Below are positions 13,216 to 23,490 of a stretch of 64,000 nt of DNA, piece by piece. A model generated the notes under the pieces. The model had not been told where the DNA came from, did not search any database, and worked only from the letters and a program-made list of their open reading frames with translations. Numbering within the stretch: the stretch's first letter is position 1; each line of letters begins with the position of its first letter. Made by a program: the position numbers and the translations under genes. The stretch is from Marsupella aquatica (Eukaryota > Marchantiophyta): contig OZ316896.1 of assembly GCA_973895155.1 (NCBI GenBank), positions 4,588,001-4,652,000 of the forward strand, read 5' to 3'.

Positions 13216-13505
13216 CATTCGACGGATTGCACTTGCGGGGGAGGGCGCTAGAGCTACTGAGCTTTGCTCTGATCGCGTGTTGTTGATGGCGTTGATCCTC
13301 TGTGATCTTTAATTTTTTGTTGCTATGGGATGTTGCCATTCAAATCAATTGGATTTCTGACGAAGACGCTTATTCGACGGATTCAACTTTTGCTTTCTTG
13401 GGAGGGCGCGGGAGCTACTGATTTATGCTCTGATTTTTGTTGATGGCGTTAATGTTGAGCTGTGATTCTTTGCTGTGGGATGCTGTCATTCAAACCAATT
13501 CAATG
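13216..13505. repeat. 156-bp diverged tandem duplication at the 5' side of the YR element
   Basis: CATTCGACGGATT at 13216 and TATTCGACGGATT at 13372 begin two copies. Both continue through GGGAGGGCGC, GAGCTACTGA, GCTCTGAT, TGTTGATGGCGTT, GGGATG and CATTCAAA. It lies between the left inverted repeat and the recombinase gene, where a promoter would be expected. Confidence 0.8.
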
Positions 13506-14200
13506 GCGCGGTTGTGTTTTCTTTATTTTGAAATTTCTTATCCAGGGATTAGTTTGCACGCAAGTGGACAGGCGCTGCTCATTGATCCTCTGTGTGTGAC
13601 AGGATTTCAAACGGACGAGCGGGGAAATCAGCAAGGACAACTTACGTTGCGTTCAAGATGGACAGGTCCTTTATACATGCGGAATGTTCCTTGCATTTCG
13701 GTTTAGAGGTCTTTGCTATGACGGACCTTGATAGTTTATATCCGCTGACCTCATTTTCAATAATCACTGCATCTTTGCAAGTCGAGATGACAGAATGCCA
13801 GGGGGCTGTAATTGGAGTGAGTCCCGAAGATGGAGAGGAAGACGAGAATGACTTTTTATTTTTTGATGAAATTGAGGACCTTCAGCTGCCTAGTCTAGAA
13901 AGTATTGTTGATGATTCGTCTGTGTGCAATACTCTTAGTAATTTTCCTCATGCTGAGAGCGAGGACGATGCTCCTGTTGCTTGTGAAGTTCCTGGTAGTC
14001 ATCCTGTTCATGTGGCCATAGATAATGTCGGACCTTAGGGGGAAGTGTCATCTTTGGAAGTTACCATACCAGGCTTAAGGGCAGTTCCAGATAAGACGCT
14101 TCATGATGCTGGTAAAGGTGAGGAGAGGCAAGCTTCAGAACGTAACGATCAGTGGGCTCTGAAACGAGCAAAATCTCTTCGGGCAGCTAAGGGGTGGGAT

Positions 14201-16046
14201 ATGTCTGTATCCCTCGGCGACCTATCATTGCAACTCCTGGATGAGCTATTCAGCGATTTGTTTAGTAGGGCAGTGAAAGTGAATGGCCAAGATTACCCCA
14301 GTGCTACCTTGATGAACATGTGCAATGGATTCAACCGGTTAATCAAACGGTCAAGTGAACTTAGATCTCTTAGAGGGGAAGGGAATCTAATCGACACAAC
14401 AACATTTAACATTAAAACACGTATGGTCTTGCGGGCTGCTATCAAGAAAGCTTCTCGAGAAGGCAAAAATAAGAAACGGAAGAAGGTGTGTACAATGTTA
14501 TTTCTGTGGCTTTTGTGTTTCTTTGTGTTTGAATTTATTAGTGTTCAAGGTTGACGTTATTCATTGTTTGTTTATGTAATGCAGGTGGAGACCATTACGG
14601 AGGAGATGGAGCAAGCAATACTAGCCGACATTGATCACCAGATTAGTAGTGCACATGGCTGCCAGAAACGTCTGGCATTTTACTTCTTGTGTCGTCTAGG
14701 GATCCGGGGTGGTAAAGAGCTCTGGCTCTTGCAGAGGAATGACATACGCGTGGAGAGTACGAAAGAATACGTGCGATAATGGCCCCTGTAAATTTCTGTA
14801 TTTGTTCCACCCATGTTTCCGTCATATGGCTGAAATAATGTCCTCAACCCTTGTCGCAGCTGTAGACGGGGGACCTGCGTAATCTTTCAACAATAGTCAG
14901 TAATTGCTAATCTTTTGAGAGTTTTTTTGATTTACAGATTCGAAGAAAGAGAATCAAAGAATAATAGTATGACATTGGACCGATATTCAGAACACCAATT
15001 TCGTAACGCTTTCCACAGCTTCGAGGCTGATTTCATTCTTTGTGTGAAACAATATCTACGTCATATGGCTCCGGCCCAGGAATGCAAGAAGCAAGATCTT
15101 TTCATGCAACCTATTACTAACCCTGCAGGGAACGTCTGGTATAATAAATGCCACAAAGTAGCACAAGATCGCACAGGGCATATGCTCAATAACATGTTAC
15201 AGCTGGTAGGGCTTCCTAAAGATTTGTTTACTAATAAGAGTGGTCGGGCGACTCTGATTACGCGTATGGCAGCAAAAGGTGTTCCTGACGAAGTTGGCAT
15301 GCTTGTGACCGGGCACCACACGACTAGTGGATACTTGAGATATGATAGGACCCAAGATCTTAAGCAGGACGCTGCAACCTTAGTGGGATGTAACTCTAAC
15401 TTGAGTTACGAGAAAGCTCTGACGGAGGTTTCTAAGCAGTTCTACAGTGAGAAGGTGGCAGGGAGTGGTGTAGCATTGAACCCTCTCATTGATAGAGTCA
15501 GTGTACAGCGTAACCTTCAAGTAGCGATCAGTCCAGAATTGACTAAGGTATGTACTTGTGCATAATGTTTCAGTCATTTCTGTTTGTTGATTTGTGATTT
15601 GTTTGTTGATTTGTTTTATGTGCACACTCTGATTACAGGATACGGGCCAATCTTCAAAAGCAGATGAGGATGTGGAGATCAAGATCGAAGTTCAAGTTAG
15701 TACTATGTACATGTCTTCTCTGGTTTTTCATTGCCGCTTTTTACTTGCAATCTTGTTTTCAGATGATATAAATTTAACATATGTAAGTTGTTTTTTCTTG
15801 CAGAAATCTAAGAGCGTATCAAATGATGGGACTATCTTGACAGACGAGCAGAATAAACGTGTTATTGAGTGGAATAGGACGTTTGATGAAGTCGACTATG
15901 TTGGGGAATTGAGCAAGAATCCGACTCTAGCTGGTTATTTTGCAGCCCAGTCTAAGGCAAAGAGTGTATCGGTGGGGAACAGTTTATGTGGAAACTATAA
16001 CAATTGCACGATCAATTTCATAGTGAAAAAGGATGACGATGCTTAG
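14201..16046 (+). CDS. Crypton/DUF3504-type tyrosine recombinase, probably multi-exon and possibly damaged
   Basis: Predicted DNA-breaking and joining enzyme of the family related to Cryptons and the animal KIAA1958/ZMYM-derived domains. Proposed exons: to 14485, 14585 to about 14770, 14938-15547, 15639-15695, 15804-16046. First is a helical N-terminal region with a YPSATLMNMCNGFNRL block like the core-binding part of this family, then a basic KNKKRKK stretch. Catalytic boxes: Arg in GIRGGKEL, Lys/Arg in NKSGR, His in VTGHH, and nucleophile Tyr in YLRYDR. The C terminus has an unusual GNYNNCTINF motif. Oddities: an in-frame TAG at 14036-14038 separates an upstream acidic open frame (from ATG 13787) from this one, so I start at the first in-frame ATG, 14201. 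The join of exon 2 (phase 0 donor at 14771) to exon 3 (needs phase 2) does not fit. The copy may be inactive or the model may be wrong at that point. Confidence 0.7.
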
Positions 16047-16394
16047 AAGTAGAATAGTAGCAGATTACGTAGTCAATTTTTTAGGATAGTAGAGATTAGA
16101 CTAAAGTCATGTGCATTTCACTAGCTGAATCGAACCTTCAGCTGAACAATATGTCGGATGTACTGTTTTTTCGGGTGTAACATTTTCATGGGTTCACATG
16201 CCCCGTTCATTTCAAGAAATTGGCATTTTACATAATGAAGCTTCTCTCTTCTGTGAATTTTGAATGGAGTCATGGATGTCGGGCATGGATCTCTCTCATG
16301 CAGTCGCTAGTATGCTATTGTCAGCCAGTTGTGTTGAACTATGTAAATAAGAAAATTAAAAACAGAGAATTGCATCAATTGGCTGCTGGAGATG

Positions 16395-16620
16395 AATGTT
16401 GTCGGTAGATCACGTAGTTTACCGTTGCTGGATTATATGTTACTGTAGCTAGATTACAAGTTACCGTCAAGTGATTACAATCTACCGTCCCTAAATTATG
16501 GCTTACCGTTGATCTCATCCCCAGATTACAGCTTACCGTTGATCCCATCCCCAAATTACAGCTTACCGTTGGTTTCACAAACAGATTACAATGTGACCGT
16601 CAATTTGGGGCAAAGATTAC
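16395..16620. repeat. Subterminal array of degenerate GATTACAnnTTACCGT motifs
   Basis: About eight copies of a motif near GATTACAnnTTACCGT recur every 20-31 bp. Examples are GATTACAAGTTACCGTC, GATTACAGCTTACCGTTG and AATTACAGCTTACCGTTG. The best-preserved part (16491-16571) has a 31-bp period. It sits between the recombinase stop codon and the right inverted repeat. Subterminal motif arrays of this kind bind transposase in several DNA transposon families; here that role is inference. Confidence 0.8.
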
Positions 16621-16687
16621 AGGAAATAACATATACCACGGAAAAGTAGATACACAGGTAAACTAAAGACTAAACCCTGTTTACGTT

Positions 16688-18566
16688 GTTTTAATTTACT
16701 GTAGGCTTTTCCTCTCCATCGTCGACCATAATTAACTTCCAGCGGTATGGGAAACCACAGTCCGTGTAGAAGAATCTACGGCTACAGTATCCCCCGAGAA
16801 TAAAGAGTTCTGTACCAAGATTGAAGCCGTCAGATCGTGAGCACAGTCTGGTCGAGTCGTGGAGAGTACAAGCCGTTTGTCGACCCTCAAAACCGTCAAA
16901 GATGTTCGCTCCAGTCCTCTTCTTCCGTCGTTTGAGAGAACAGGATTTCACCATCTCGTTCCTTTTCATCTTCTCTTTCTCGATTTCGTCATCACACTTT
17001 GCATCTCCTTCGTGTCTTCTTGTCCACTTTATTGAAATTGGAAATCCCACTTTGCATCTCCCTCTTGTCGTCTTGTCCACTTTATTGAAGTTGGAGCTCA
17101 CTGTTTCTGCCTTGAAAGATTGATGGACTTCCATTTTGGAGCTCATTGGTCTCTTCGTGCCGTACTGACGGTCTAGGTCTACTCTCCGAATTAATGTTTT
17201 CTCCAGTCTGTAGTCAAGTTGACCGATGAAGCGTCATTGAATTCGAGAGTTGTGGGCATACCTTTTTCTTTCTTCCCAGGCCGCCGGCCGCACGTCACAT
17301 GGATGGCCTACGTTAGTCAGCAATACCACCGCCGGTGACAGGGGAGCATGCTCGTGTCCTTCAATTCAAACCGTTGACCCTACGGATTTTCGAGGGCCTA
17401 CACCCTCTAATCTGATGTAAGTTACCCTACCTCAAGTAGACTGCTCTGTATTATATGAGAGTTAGAAGAGAACTTCAGGGAAAGTATGAAAAATTGATTG
17501 GACTGTTTGAAAGTCAACTTCTTAGGCTTGTGGCTCCGGGCTCAATAGTAAGTTTTCGTCCGTGGTCCCGCTCTCTTACAGTACTATGCTGAAGCCAGGA
17601 AAAAGGCGAGGGGGCCTTGAGCTGCCCTATCAAAAGTTCTTAGTAACAACTTTTTCCTAGTTGCACAATATTTAGGAAGATGTTTCAATTACCTCACTTG
17701 TCAAGTCCCGAAATCAGGTCAGTCAACGAGATTAAAAATTTGAGCGGGATGGTTTTCTTGATTTGTTGCCAGCTTCAGCACTGATGCGAAGGTGAGTTCA
17801 GGATACTGATTGGAGTCAGCTCCATGCGTTACTGATAAGATCCACCAGTCGAGATTTTCAGTTTACTGCCAACAACGAGCCCGGCGGATGGTCATCCTTC
17901 TCTAACAAATTTCTTTCAGCACTGACTCAGTTAGCGATCTGGGCTGATAGTAAGTTGCACATTCGTTCGTCGAGATAGGCCACTCCGTAATAAACTTTTT
18001 CGAGCTTGTATAAGGCTCACTGTAGATGTCATCAAAAAATTTTTCAACGATATCGAGGCAGAGGCCATGAATTCTGAATCAGATCAAATACCATCTGAAA
18101 AAAAAACATAATTGTACAACTGACAGGCGAGTCAATGAAATCTAAAATGATGGACTCCGCTCGAGTAACTTGTCTTTACTCTCGAGGAATTGCCACCTCA
18201 TTCTCTATGTTCTAATCTAGCAACCGAACGACTTGTAAGATCATTCGATCAAATTTAATTTCTTCCATTTGCTCCCTTGCCAAAAAAGTCAGCTCTAAGG
18301 CACTGATTTCCAAAACCATCTCGAAGTTGCTCGTGACCACTCTATGTTTGTTCGAACCTACTCACGGCGAAGTCTAAACAACACAACATTACAAAGATTC
18401 TTCACTTTGTTCAGGCAGGTGATTCGAGGAGGGCCTGCTGGAGAGTTGTCGGACTTCATTGTGTGTTGTAGCCGAGCCAGCATTCTCTTGAAAACGGTGA
18501 CTCTACGTGCCCACAGGAACCCAGCTCGTCTCGGACATGACTTGCGTGATACTGTGGTCATCTGGG
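16688..18566. other. Intergenic region between the YR element and the LRR-RLK
   Basis: No recognisable gene. A minus-strand open frame at 16691-17146 gives a Lys/Arg-rich peptide of 151 residues containing an internal duplication that mirrors a DNA tandem repeat. I see no family resemblance and treat it as chance. The part near 18300-18566 should contain the 3' UTR of the receptor kinase, which is on the minus strand. Confidence 0.45.
16995..17097. repeat. 53-bp tandem duplication, two copies
   Basis: CACTTTGCATCTCC begins at 16995 and 17048. Both copies end in CTTGTCCACTTTATTGAA followed by TTGGA. Similarity is high. Confidence 0.85.
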
Positions 18567-21500
18567 TTAAGATTTGTTGATATTGGGTCGTCTTCCTCCA
18601 GAGTCTGGATTGCCGCTACTGCTCCACACAGTGGTCGAAGTCTGAGAACTGTTCTTCGAGGGGTCGAGTTCAAACAACGAATCTTCAGACCTGGGATGAT
18701 CCTCACGCAAATCTCCGCTGTATGCATCAGCGGTATCAATCCCATCCTCAGTCTTGCAATAGGCCCCTTTCCACAACTCCTCCAGCTGAGTTACGACCTC
18801 TCCAATTGTTGGCCTTTCGTCCGGGTTGTCCCGGCAGCACACCAGTGCTAATCTCGTGATGCTGTCCATTGCTCGATGGGAATACGACCCTCTGATCCGG
18901 AGATCGACCATCCTCGCCAACGCTCCCTGATCATAAGCGATGTTCACCTCCCTCACCAAATTCTTTCCATCTGAGATGGGCTGCTCGCCAGTCACCAACA
19001 CCAGCAGCACCACTCCGAAACTGTACACATCGCTCTTGTCAGTGAGCCGATGGGTTTTGAAGTACTCAGGATCCAGATAACCAGGAGTCCCCTTCACCAC
19101 AGTGGACACATAGCCCACCATGCCACCCAAATCTGGCTGTGGAGCCAGCTTAGAAAGACCGAAATCCGCAACTTTAGAATGGAACGATTCATCAATCAAA
19201 ATATTACTCGCCTTAATATCACGGTGATATATCGGTGGGTTAGCCTGCGTGTGAAGGTAGTGTATCCCTCTGGCTGAATCGAGAGCGATTTGGAGCCGGG
19301 TGAAGAAGGTAAGAGGAACTCTCGCTGCAGGAGACAAATGCCATAACAGAGAACCATAGGCTACGAATTCATAGACCAGCACCTGCTCGCCCTGGTCATT
19401 GCAATAGCCGATCAGAGCAACCAGATTTTTATGGTGAACTCGGGACAGCAGCTGGATCTCGGTCTCAAACTCGATAGACCCCTGGTGAGAGCTCGCCTCC
19501 GCACGCTTGACAGCAACCTTCTGACCATCCTCCAATGTCCCGCTGTACACCTTGCCATATCCCCCCTCGCCTACAAGTCTCTCATCGCTAAAGTTATCAG
19601 TGGCCTTCTCGAGCTCTTCCAACGTAAACTCCTTCACACTGGCCACCTTAATGCCCGAGAAGCTCCTCCTCTTAAAGGTGGACTTCTTCCCTCTATATTT
19701 GTGGTCAGATTTCTCGTTCTTTTTCCGGCTCGAAATCAGCCAGTATTTCAGCATGTAATACATACACACGGTTTTGAGCACCACGAATGTCAGCACTCCT
19801 ACCACAATACCAACGATTGCTCCCTTTGATAATCCATTCGACTTCCCTTTTGAAGCCATTGGCAAGAAGGAAAACGAAATCAGGTCATACGGTCCCAAAA
19901 GGTTACTGCTCGGGAGCTTCCAATTGGCGAAAACGCTGTAGATCCTGGCCGCTTCGCTGCCATCAAACTGTGCTCCAGGGGGGAACAAGAGGATCGTAAA
20001 GAGGAGCTTGTAGCCCGGCTGGTAAACGTAGCTTTGTACCTGGACCTGATTGACGTCCACATTCAATCCAATAGCAAGATAGGCTTGAAGTTGCGGCAGG
20101 TAGGGGTCTACCAGATAAAAGCTTGGACTCGTGAGCTGCCACTGGACGGTGATGGGCACGGCACATCGGCAGTCATTTGGTGAGGATACGCCGGGGACGA
20201 GAGCATATGGAACTTTACATGCAGCAGAGCAAGTGTTCTGGTACGAGGACTCCAACGGAGCGGATATGACTCCTCCAATGTCCATATAGGCAGCAATGTC
20301 TCTAGGAACACACAAAACATTGTTCTGCTGTGAAGCACTGGTGCTGCAGAACGGATTGCCATATAACCAGACCGACGTATTCCCATCTGGGCCCTTCTCA
20401 CCGAGCAGGTTCGTTGTGTTGGCCACGCTGGAAATATAATTTTTCTGGAAGTCGAAAATGGTGGACTGGTGCCCATTGCTACTCAAATTCGAAGGTATCT
20501 GGCCGCTGATACGGTTCCCCATCAGCTCCAAGATCTGCAAAGACAGTAAGGAGCCCAACGACTCTGGAACAGTCCCCGAAAGGCTGTTGTGAGAAAGGTC
20601 AACGGTGGTAAGGTTGGGAGACATGGTGGAGTTGGTTATGGATCCAGTGAGTGAGTTGTGACTCAAGTCGATCACTGCCAGCGAACTCGATCCACTAAAA
20701 TCTGGGATGCCTCCCGTCAGATTACAGTTCCTCAAACGCAAAGTCACCAAATTCGGCATTGTCCCGAACTCTACCGGAATGGAATCGAAATTGTTGTTAT
20801 CAAGCTGGACGGCCACCAAGTTTGGCATGCTGGCAATCTCTACGGGCAAACTCCCTGTAAAGTTATTGCTGTCCAGAAACAAATACTGAATGGTCGTCAG
20901 GTTGGTGAGACCCACAGAAATGCCGCCGTCCAAAGAATTGTTATTCAGCTGGATGTGCTGAACGCTGGCTAGATAAGGATAGGCAAATGTGTCCGGGATT
21001 TGCCCAGATAGGTTGTTGTTGTCGATTTGAATTCTGATGAGGCTCGGGAGAAAACCCAATTCTCTGGGCAGTGGTCCGCTTAATTGGTTTCCGCTCAGGA
21101 GTAAGAAGCTCAGACTTTTCAATTTGCCAATGGCTACTGGAATGCTCCCTGAGATTTGATTCCACATCACATTCAGATACTTGAGAGCTGACAAGTCTCC
21201 AACTTCTGCAGCTAGGCTCCCCTTCAGATTGAGCTCGAGTAACCTCAGTTCTGTAACGTGTGAGAAGTTGCTGCCCGTGAGGTCGCTGGGGTAGTCCGCT
21301 GAGACACAGTACACTCCGACCCATCCATCACCACAAGGGTCCCCTCCTCCCCAGTTGCTCAGACTCTTAGAACTGTCAACCACGCTGTTCTTGATAGCCT
21401 GGAGAGCAGTAATATCTCCAGGGTATGTTGTAGATGACGCAACTCCACATAAGATGGCCAAACTGGAAATCCAGAAGATGTTTTCGATCAATTTCCGATC

Positions 21501-21569
21501 CGTGAGCACTCCTTTACTACATCCTCGTCCTGCCATATTGACGAGTTCAGTCCTGCCACCCCAAAACAT
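18567..21569 (-). CDS. LRR receptor-like kinase, subfamily VIII-1 type, intronless
   Basis: Plasma-membrane receptor kinase of 1000 residues in one uninterrupted frame. In order: hydrophobic signal segment (about 29-45); LRR N-terminal cap with a GDPCGDGWVGVYC cysteine pair; LRRs at about 100-400; a Cys-containing juxtamembrane domain at about 410-575 with TCSAAC and DCRC cysteines and a GPYDLISFSF block typical of this subfamily; a transmembrane segment at about 585-605; and a Ser/Thr kinase at about 665-935. The kinase has the glycine loop GEGGYGKVY, VAVK lysine, HRDIKASN, DFG and a GTPGYLDPEY activation segment, so it looks active. The Met at residue 12 has a better start context (A at -3, G at +4) than the first Met. 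Related Arabidopsis genes (At1g06840 group, HPCA1 relatives) carry many introns, so a single-exon copy suggests retroposition. Ligand unknown. Confidence 0.93.
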   Translation of the reverse strand: MFWGGRTELVNMAGRGCSKGVLTDRKLIENIFWISSLAILCGVASSTTYPGDITALQAIKNSVVDSSKSLSNWGGGDPCGDGWVGVYCVSADYPSDLTGSNFSHVTELRLLELNLKGSLAAEVGDLSALKYLNVMWNQISGSIPVAIGKLKSLSFLLLSGNQLSGPLPRELGFLPSLIRIQIDNNNLSGQIPDTFAYPYLASVQHIQLNNNSLDGGISVGLTNLTTIQYLFLDSNNFTGSLPVEIASMPNLVAVQLDNNNFDSIPVEFGTMPNLVTLRLRNCNLTGGIPDFSGSSSLAVIDLSHNSLTGSITNSTMSPNLTTVDLSHNSLSGTVPESLGSLLSLQILELMGNRISGQIPSNLSSNGHQSTIFDFQKNYISSVANTTNLLGEKGPDGNTSVWLYGNPFCSTSASQQNNVLCVPRDIAAYMDIGGVISAPLESSYQNTCSAACKVPYALVPGVSSPNDCRCAVPITVQWQLTSPSFYLVDPYLPQLQAYLAIGLNVDVNQVQVQSYVYQPGYKLLFTILLFPPGAQFDGSEAARIYSVFANWKLPSSNLLGPYDLISFSFLPMASKGKSNGLSKGAIVGIVVGVLTFVVLKTVCMYYMLKYWLISSRKKNEKSDHKYRGKKSTFKRRSFSGIKVASVKEFTLEELEKATDNFSDERLVGEGGYGKVYSGTLEDGQKVAVKRAEASSHQGSIEFETEIQLLSRVHHKNLVALIGYCNDQGEQVLVYEFVAYGSLLWHLSPAARVPLTFFTRLQIALDSARGIHYLHTQANPPIYHRDIKASNILIDESFHSKVADFGLSKLAPQPDLGGMVGYVSTVVKGTPGYLDPEYFKTHRLTDKSDVYSFGVVLLVLVTGEQPISDGKNLVREVNIAYDQGALARMVDLRIRGSYSHRAMDSITRLALVCCRDNPDERPTIGEVVTQLEELWKGAYCKTEDGIDTADAYSGDLREDHPRSEDSLFELDPSKNSSQTSTTVWSSSGNPDSGGRRPNINKS

Positions 21570-22937
21570 CCCTAAAGTCCCCTACGGAACTTGTGCTCTC
21601 ATGATTAGTCCGGAAAATAAGGTAAGTTTGAGATTTAGCATCGACAAACTCGTTCTGGTCAGATCAAGATTTGGACGAAGGACAACTCTAGCTTTCTGCG
21701 ATCAGTGACAGAAGTGAAGTCCGTTTAGCCATCCTCCTCCCAGCGACATCAGGAAACCTCGCAGTATCTCCAATTGAACTAGACTTAAGTCTAACCACGC
21801 ATCTTTTAGACAGGCTGACACTGTCTTGTAAAATTTCAATCGGGCGCCTGCTGAAAAGGAAATTCTTCTGCTTCTCTAGCTAGGTGGCTTCTGCAGTCAC
21901 TGAAAACGGGACTGCATACTGCGCTCTGCTCCTTGGAAGGTCTCGTTCTCAGAGGAGATGCGAGTCCACCTGTACGGAAGGCAACGCAATGCTGCTGGTC
22001 AGCAAGTACCTCTAATAATTTGAACATCCGCGCTTGAGTCCATCGGAATGCTAGTTGCACCTGCTCCGAGCTCTCGTCGGGTTTCAACTGGGGATGACTG
22101 TAGTGAGCTCATCACGCTCGAGTCCACATCATCCATGAGTGTTTCAAGGAGAAGTGGTGGTAAGGACATGGATGCCGCGAAAGAGTAATCACTATTTGTC
22201 CATTTTTAGTTTTAGCCCAATCGAGATAATAGCATGCTAGAACTTTGAACGGTGGGGCGGGTGGCCCCAGCCCATTGTCAACATGCGGCTAAATGGCACA
22301 ACAACTGACGACACCTCGTCACACACCAGCAGGAGTCCAAGTGATGTCATCTAACGGTTTCAGCTGTCGAGAGCGATGCTTCTACCGTAGATTCTCTTAC
22401 GTGAATACCCCGGAGGTCGAAATGCACAGCAACGGGGTGTAGGGTGAGGCCAGAAAGACAGCCCATTCCTTTCATGTCAACCGTGTAACGAAAGTAGAGG
22501 AATGCAAACCAGAGCGGCGTCAAGCTGGGGCGCTCTGATTTCCTACGATTTATCATTATATAATCTTGGCAAGCAATCACGAGAGGCCTCTGACCAGAGA
22601 TATTGCGAATGTCTCACTTGACACAGCGGAAGCCTCGTTGGTTGCATCTTTGCATGCACTGGGTGGAGCGCGTATGACCATGGATTAGAGAGCCCTGCGG
22701 TCACTGTGTACAACTGGGACGATCACCTAAGCATCTCGTGGGATCTGGAATGTTGTCGCAAGCGATGAGAAGCAAGTTCAATTCTTACATTTTACTCAAA
22801 CATGACCTGGCAAGTACTTTACAGTTTGTCCAGTTCTTAGAAGAAAACAAAGGTGACTAAAAAAAAACCTTGCAAGGAATGGATTCATCATTATTCACAA
22901 TTTGTCCCCACCCCCAAAGTTAAGTGACGCAGGCAGC
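21570..22937. other. Intergenic region upstream of the LRR-RLK
   Basis: Should contain the promoter of the receptor kinase just right of 21569. Only short frames with no family resemblance are present. No RNA gene or clear repeat was seen. Confidence 0.45.
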
Positions 22938-23490
22938 GTTGTGGTCTAGTGGCTTCACTCTAGACATAGGCCACAAAAGTAGGTTTCTATCTCGAATTAG
23001 CAGTAAGATGCCCCTGGGGATGTGGTTGCTGCCACGCCGAGGCAAAACAAGGAAGTGTTGCAGCCAGGCAGTAAGGGGCATCGCATGTCTGGCCATGGCA
23101 CCTCCAGAGTGCAACGGTCTGTCTCCGTGCCCAACCCCCAATGGAGAGAGGGGGGAGGAGAGAAAGGGGACGGACATGGGCGAGAAGGAAAAGACGAAGA
23201 CGAAAAACACAGGCTCCTTTCCTTGCCAGTCCCTTGCCTACTCCTTTCCTTCGCATCCCTCCTCGCCTGCACTCAGAAGCACCATTGAAGGTGGACCAAT
23301 GCTCGGGTAGGGTGTGGGGTAGGCCGTGGGGAAAGGGAGGCAGCATTCTTTTCTGTTCCGCCCTTTCCCTCCCTTTTCTCTCCTCCCCCTCCCCCATGGG
23401 CAGTGGGTGGGGAGGCAGACCGTCTAAAACTGACCAAGGCCCTGCGGGCAGGCCATTGGGCAAGCTTTAGGAGGGTTTTGCTGGCAATCC
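22938..23490. repeat. Hairpin head plus long imperfect foldback, possibly SINE-like
   Basis: The left end has GTCTAGTGGCTTCACTCTAGAC (22943-22965), which resembles the D-arm/A box of a tRNA-derived SINE and also the hairpin of dispersed repeat family A. It is followed by a foldback: purine-rich sequence at about 23105-23170 pairs with pyrimidine-rich sequence at about 23365-23430. The paired blocks include ACGGTCTG/CAGACCGT and GGGGGAGGAGAG/CTCTCCTCCCC. Several overlapping open frames on both strands here are explained by the repetitive composition and the foldback. Confidence 0.5.

Larger units (their letters stand above)
13115..16687 (+). mobile_element. Crypton-like tyrosine-recombinase element with terminal inverted repeats
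   Basis: The left end, starting CGTAATCAGGTTTTAGTC and ending CAGTTTACC (13116-13144), matches the reverse complement of the right end (about 16657-16686) at 25 of 29 positions. Between the ends lie a 5' tandem duplication (13216-13505), a multi-exon tyrosine recombinase gene (14201-16046), and an array of degenerate GATTACAnnTTACCGT repeats (16395-16620). The outermost CG at each end is self-complementary, so it could be a 2-bp target duplication rather than part of the inverted repeat. Described Cryptons generally lack terminal inverted repeats. The alternative is a domesticated YR gene sitting between two unrelated short elements. Confidence 0.65.

Noticed and set aside
13938-14038. A 101-nt intron removing the TAG at 14036
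   Set aside because: A GTAATT donor and CTTAG acceptor exist, but splicing would change the reading frame out of the recombinase frame.
16691-17146. 151-residue minus-strand basic protein
   Set aside because: Its sequence follows a DNA tandem duplication and shows no domain. It lies directly beside the transposon's right end.
19050-21708. Open frames on the strand opposite the LRR-RLK
   Set aside because: They are shadows of a long, clearly coding gene on the minus strand and show no domains of their own.
22938-23015. A tRNA gene
   Set aside because: GGTCTAGTGG resembles an A box, but the B-box part (GGTTTCTATCTCGAATT) is poor and no acceptor stem or anticodon arm pairs. At most a SINE-like relic.
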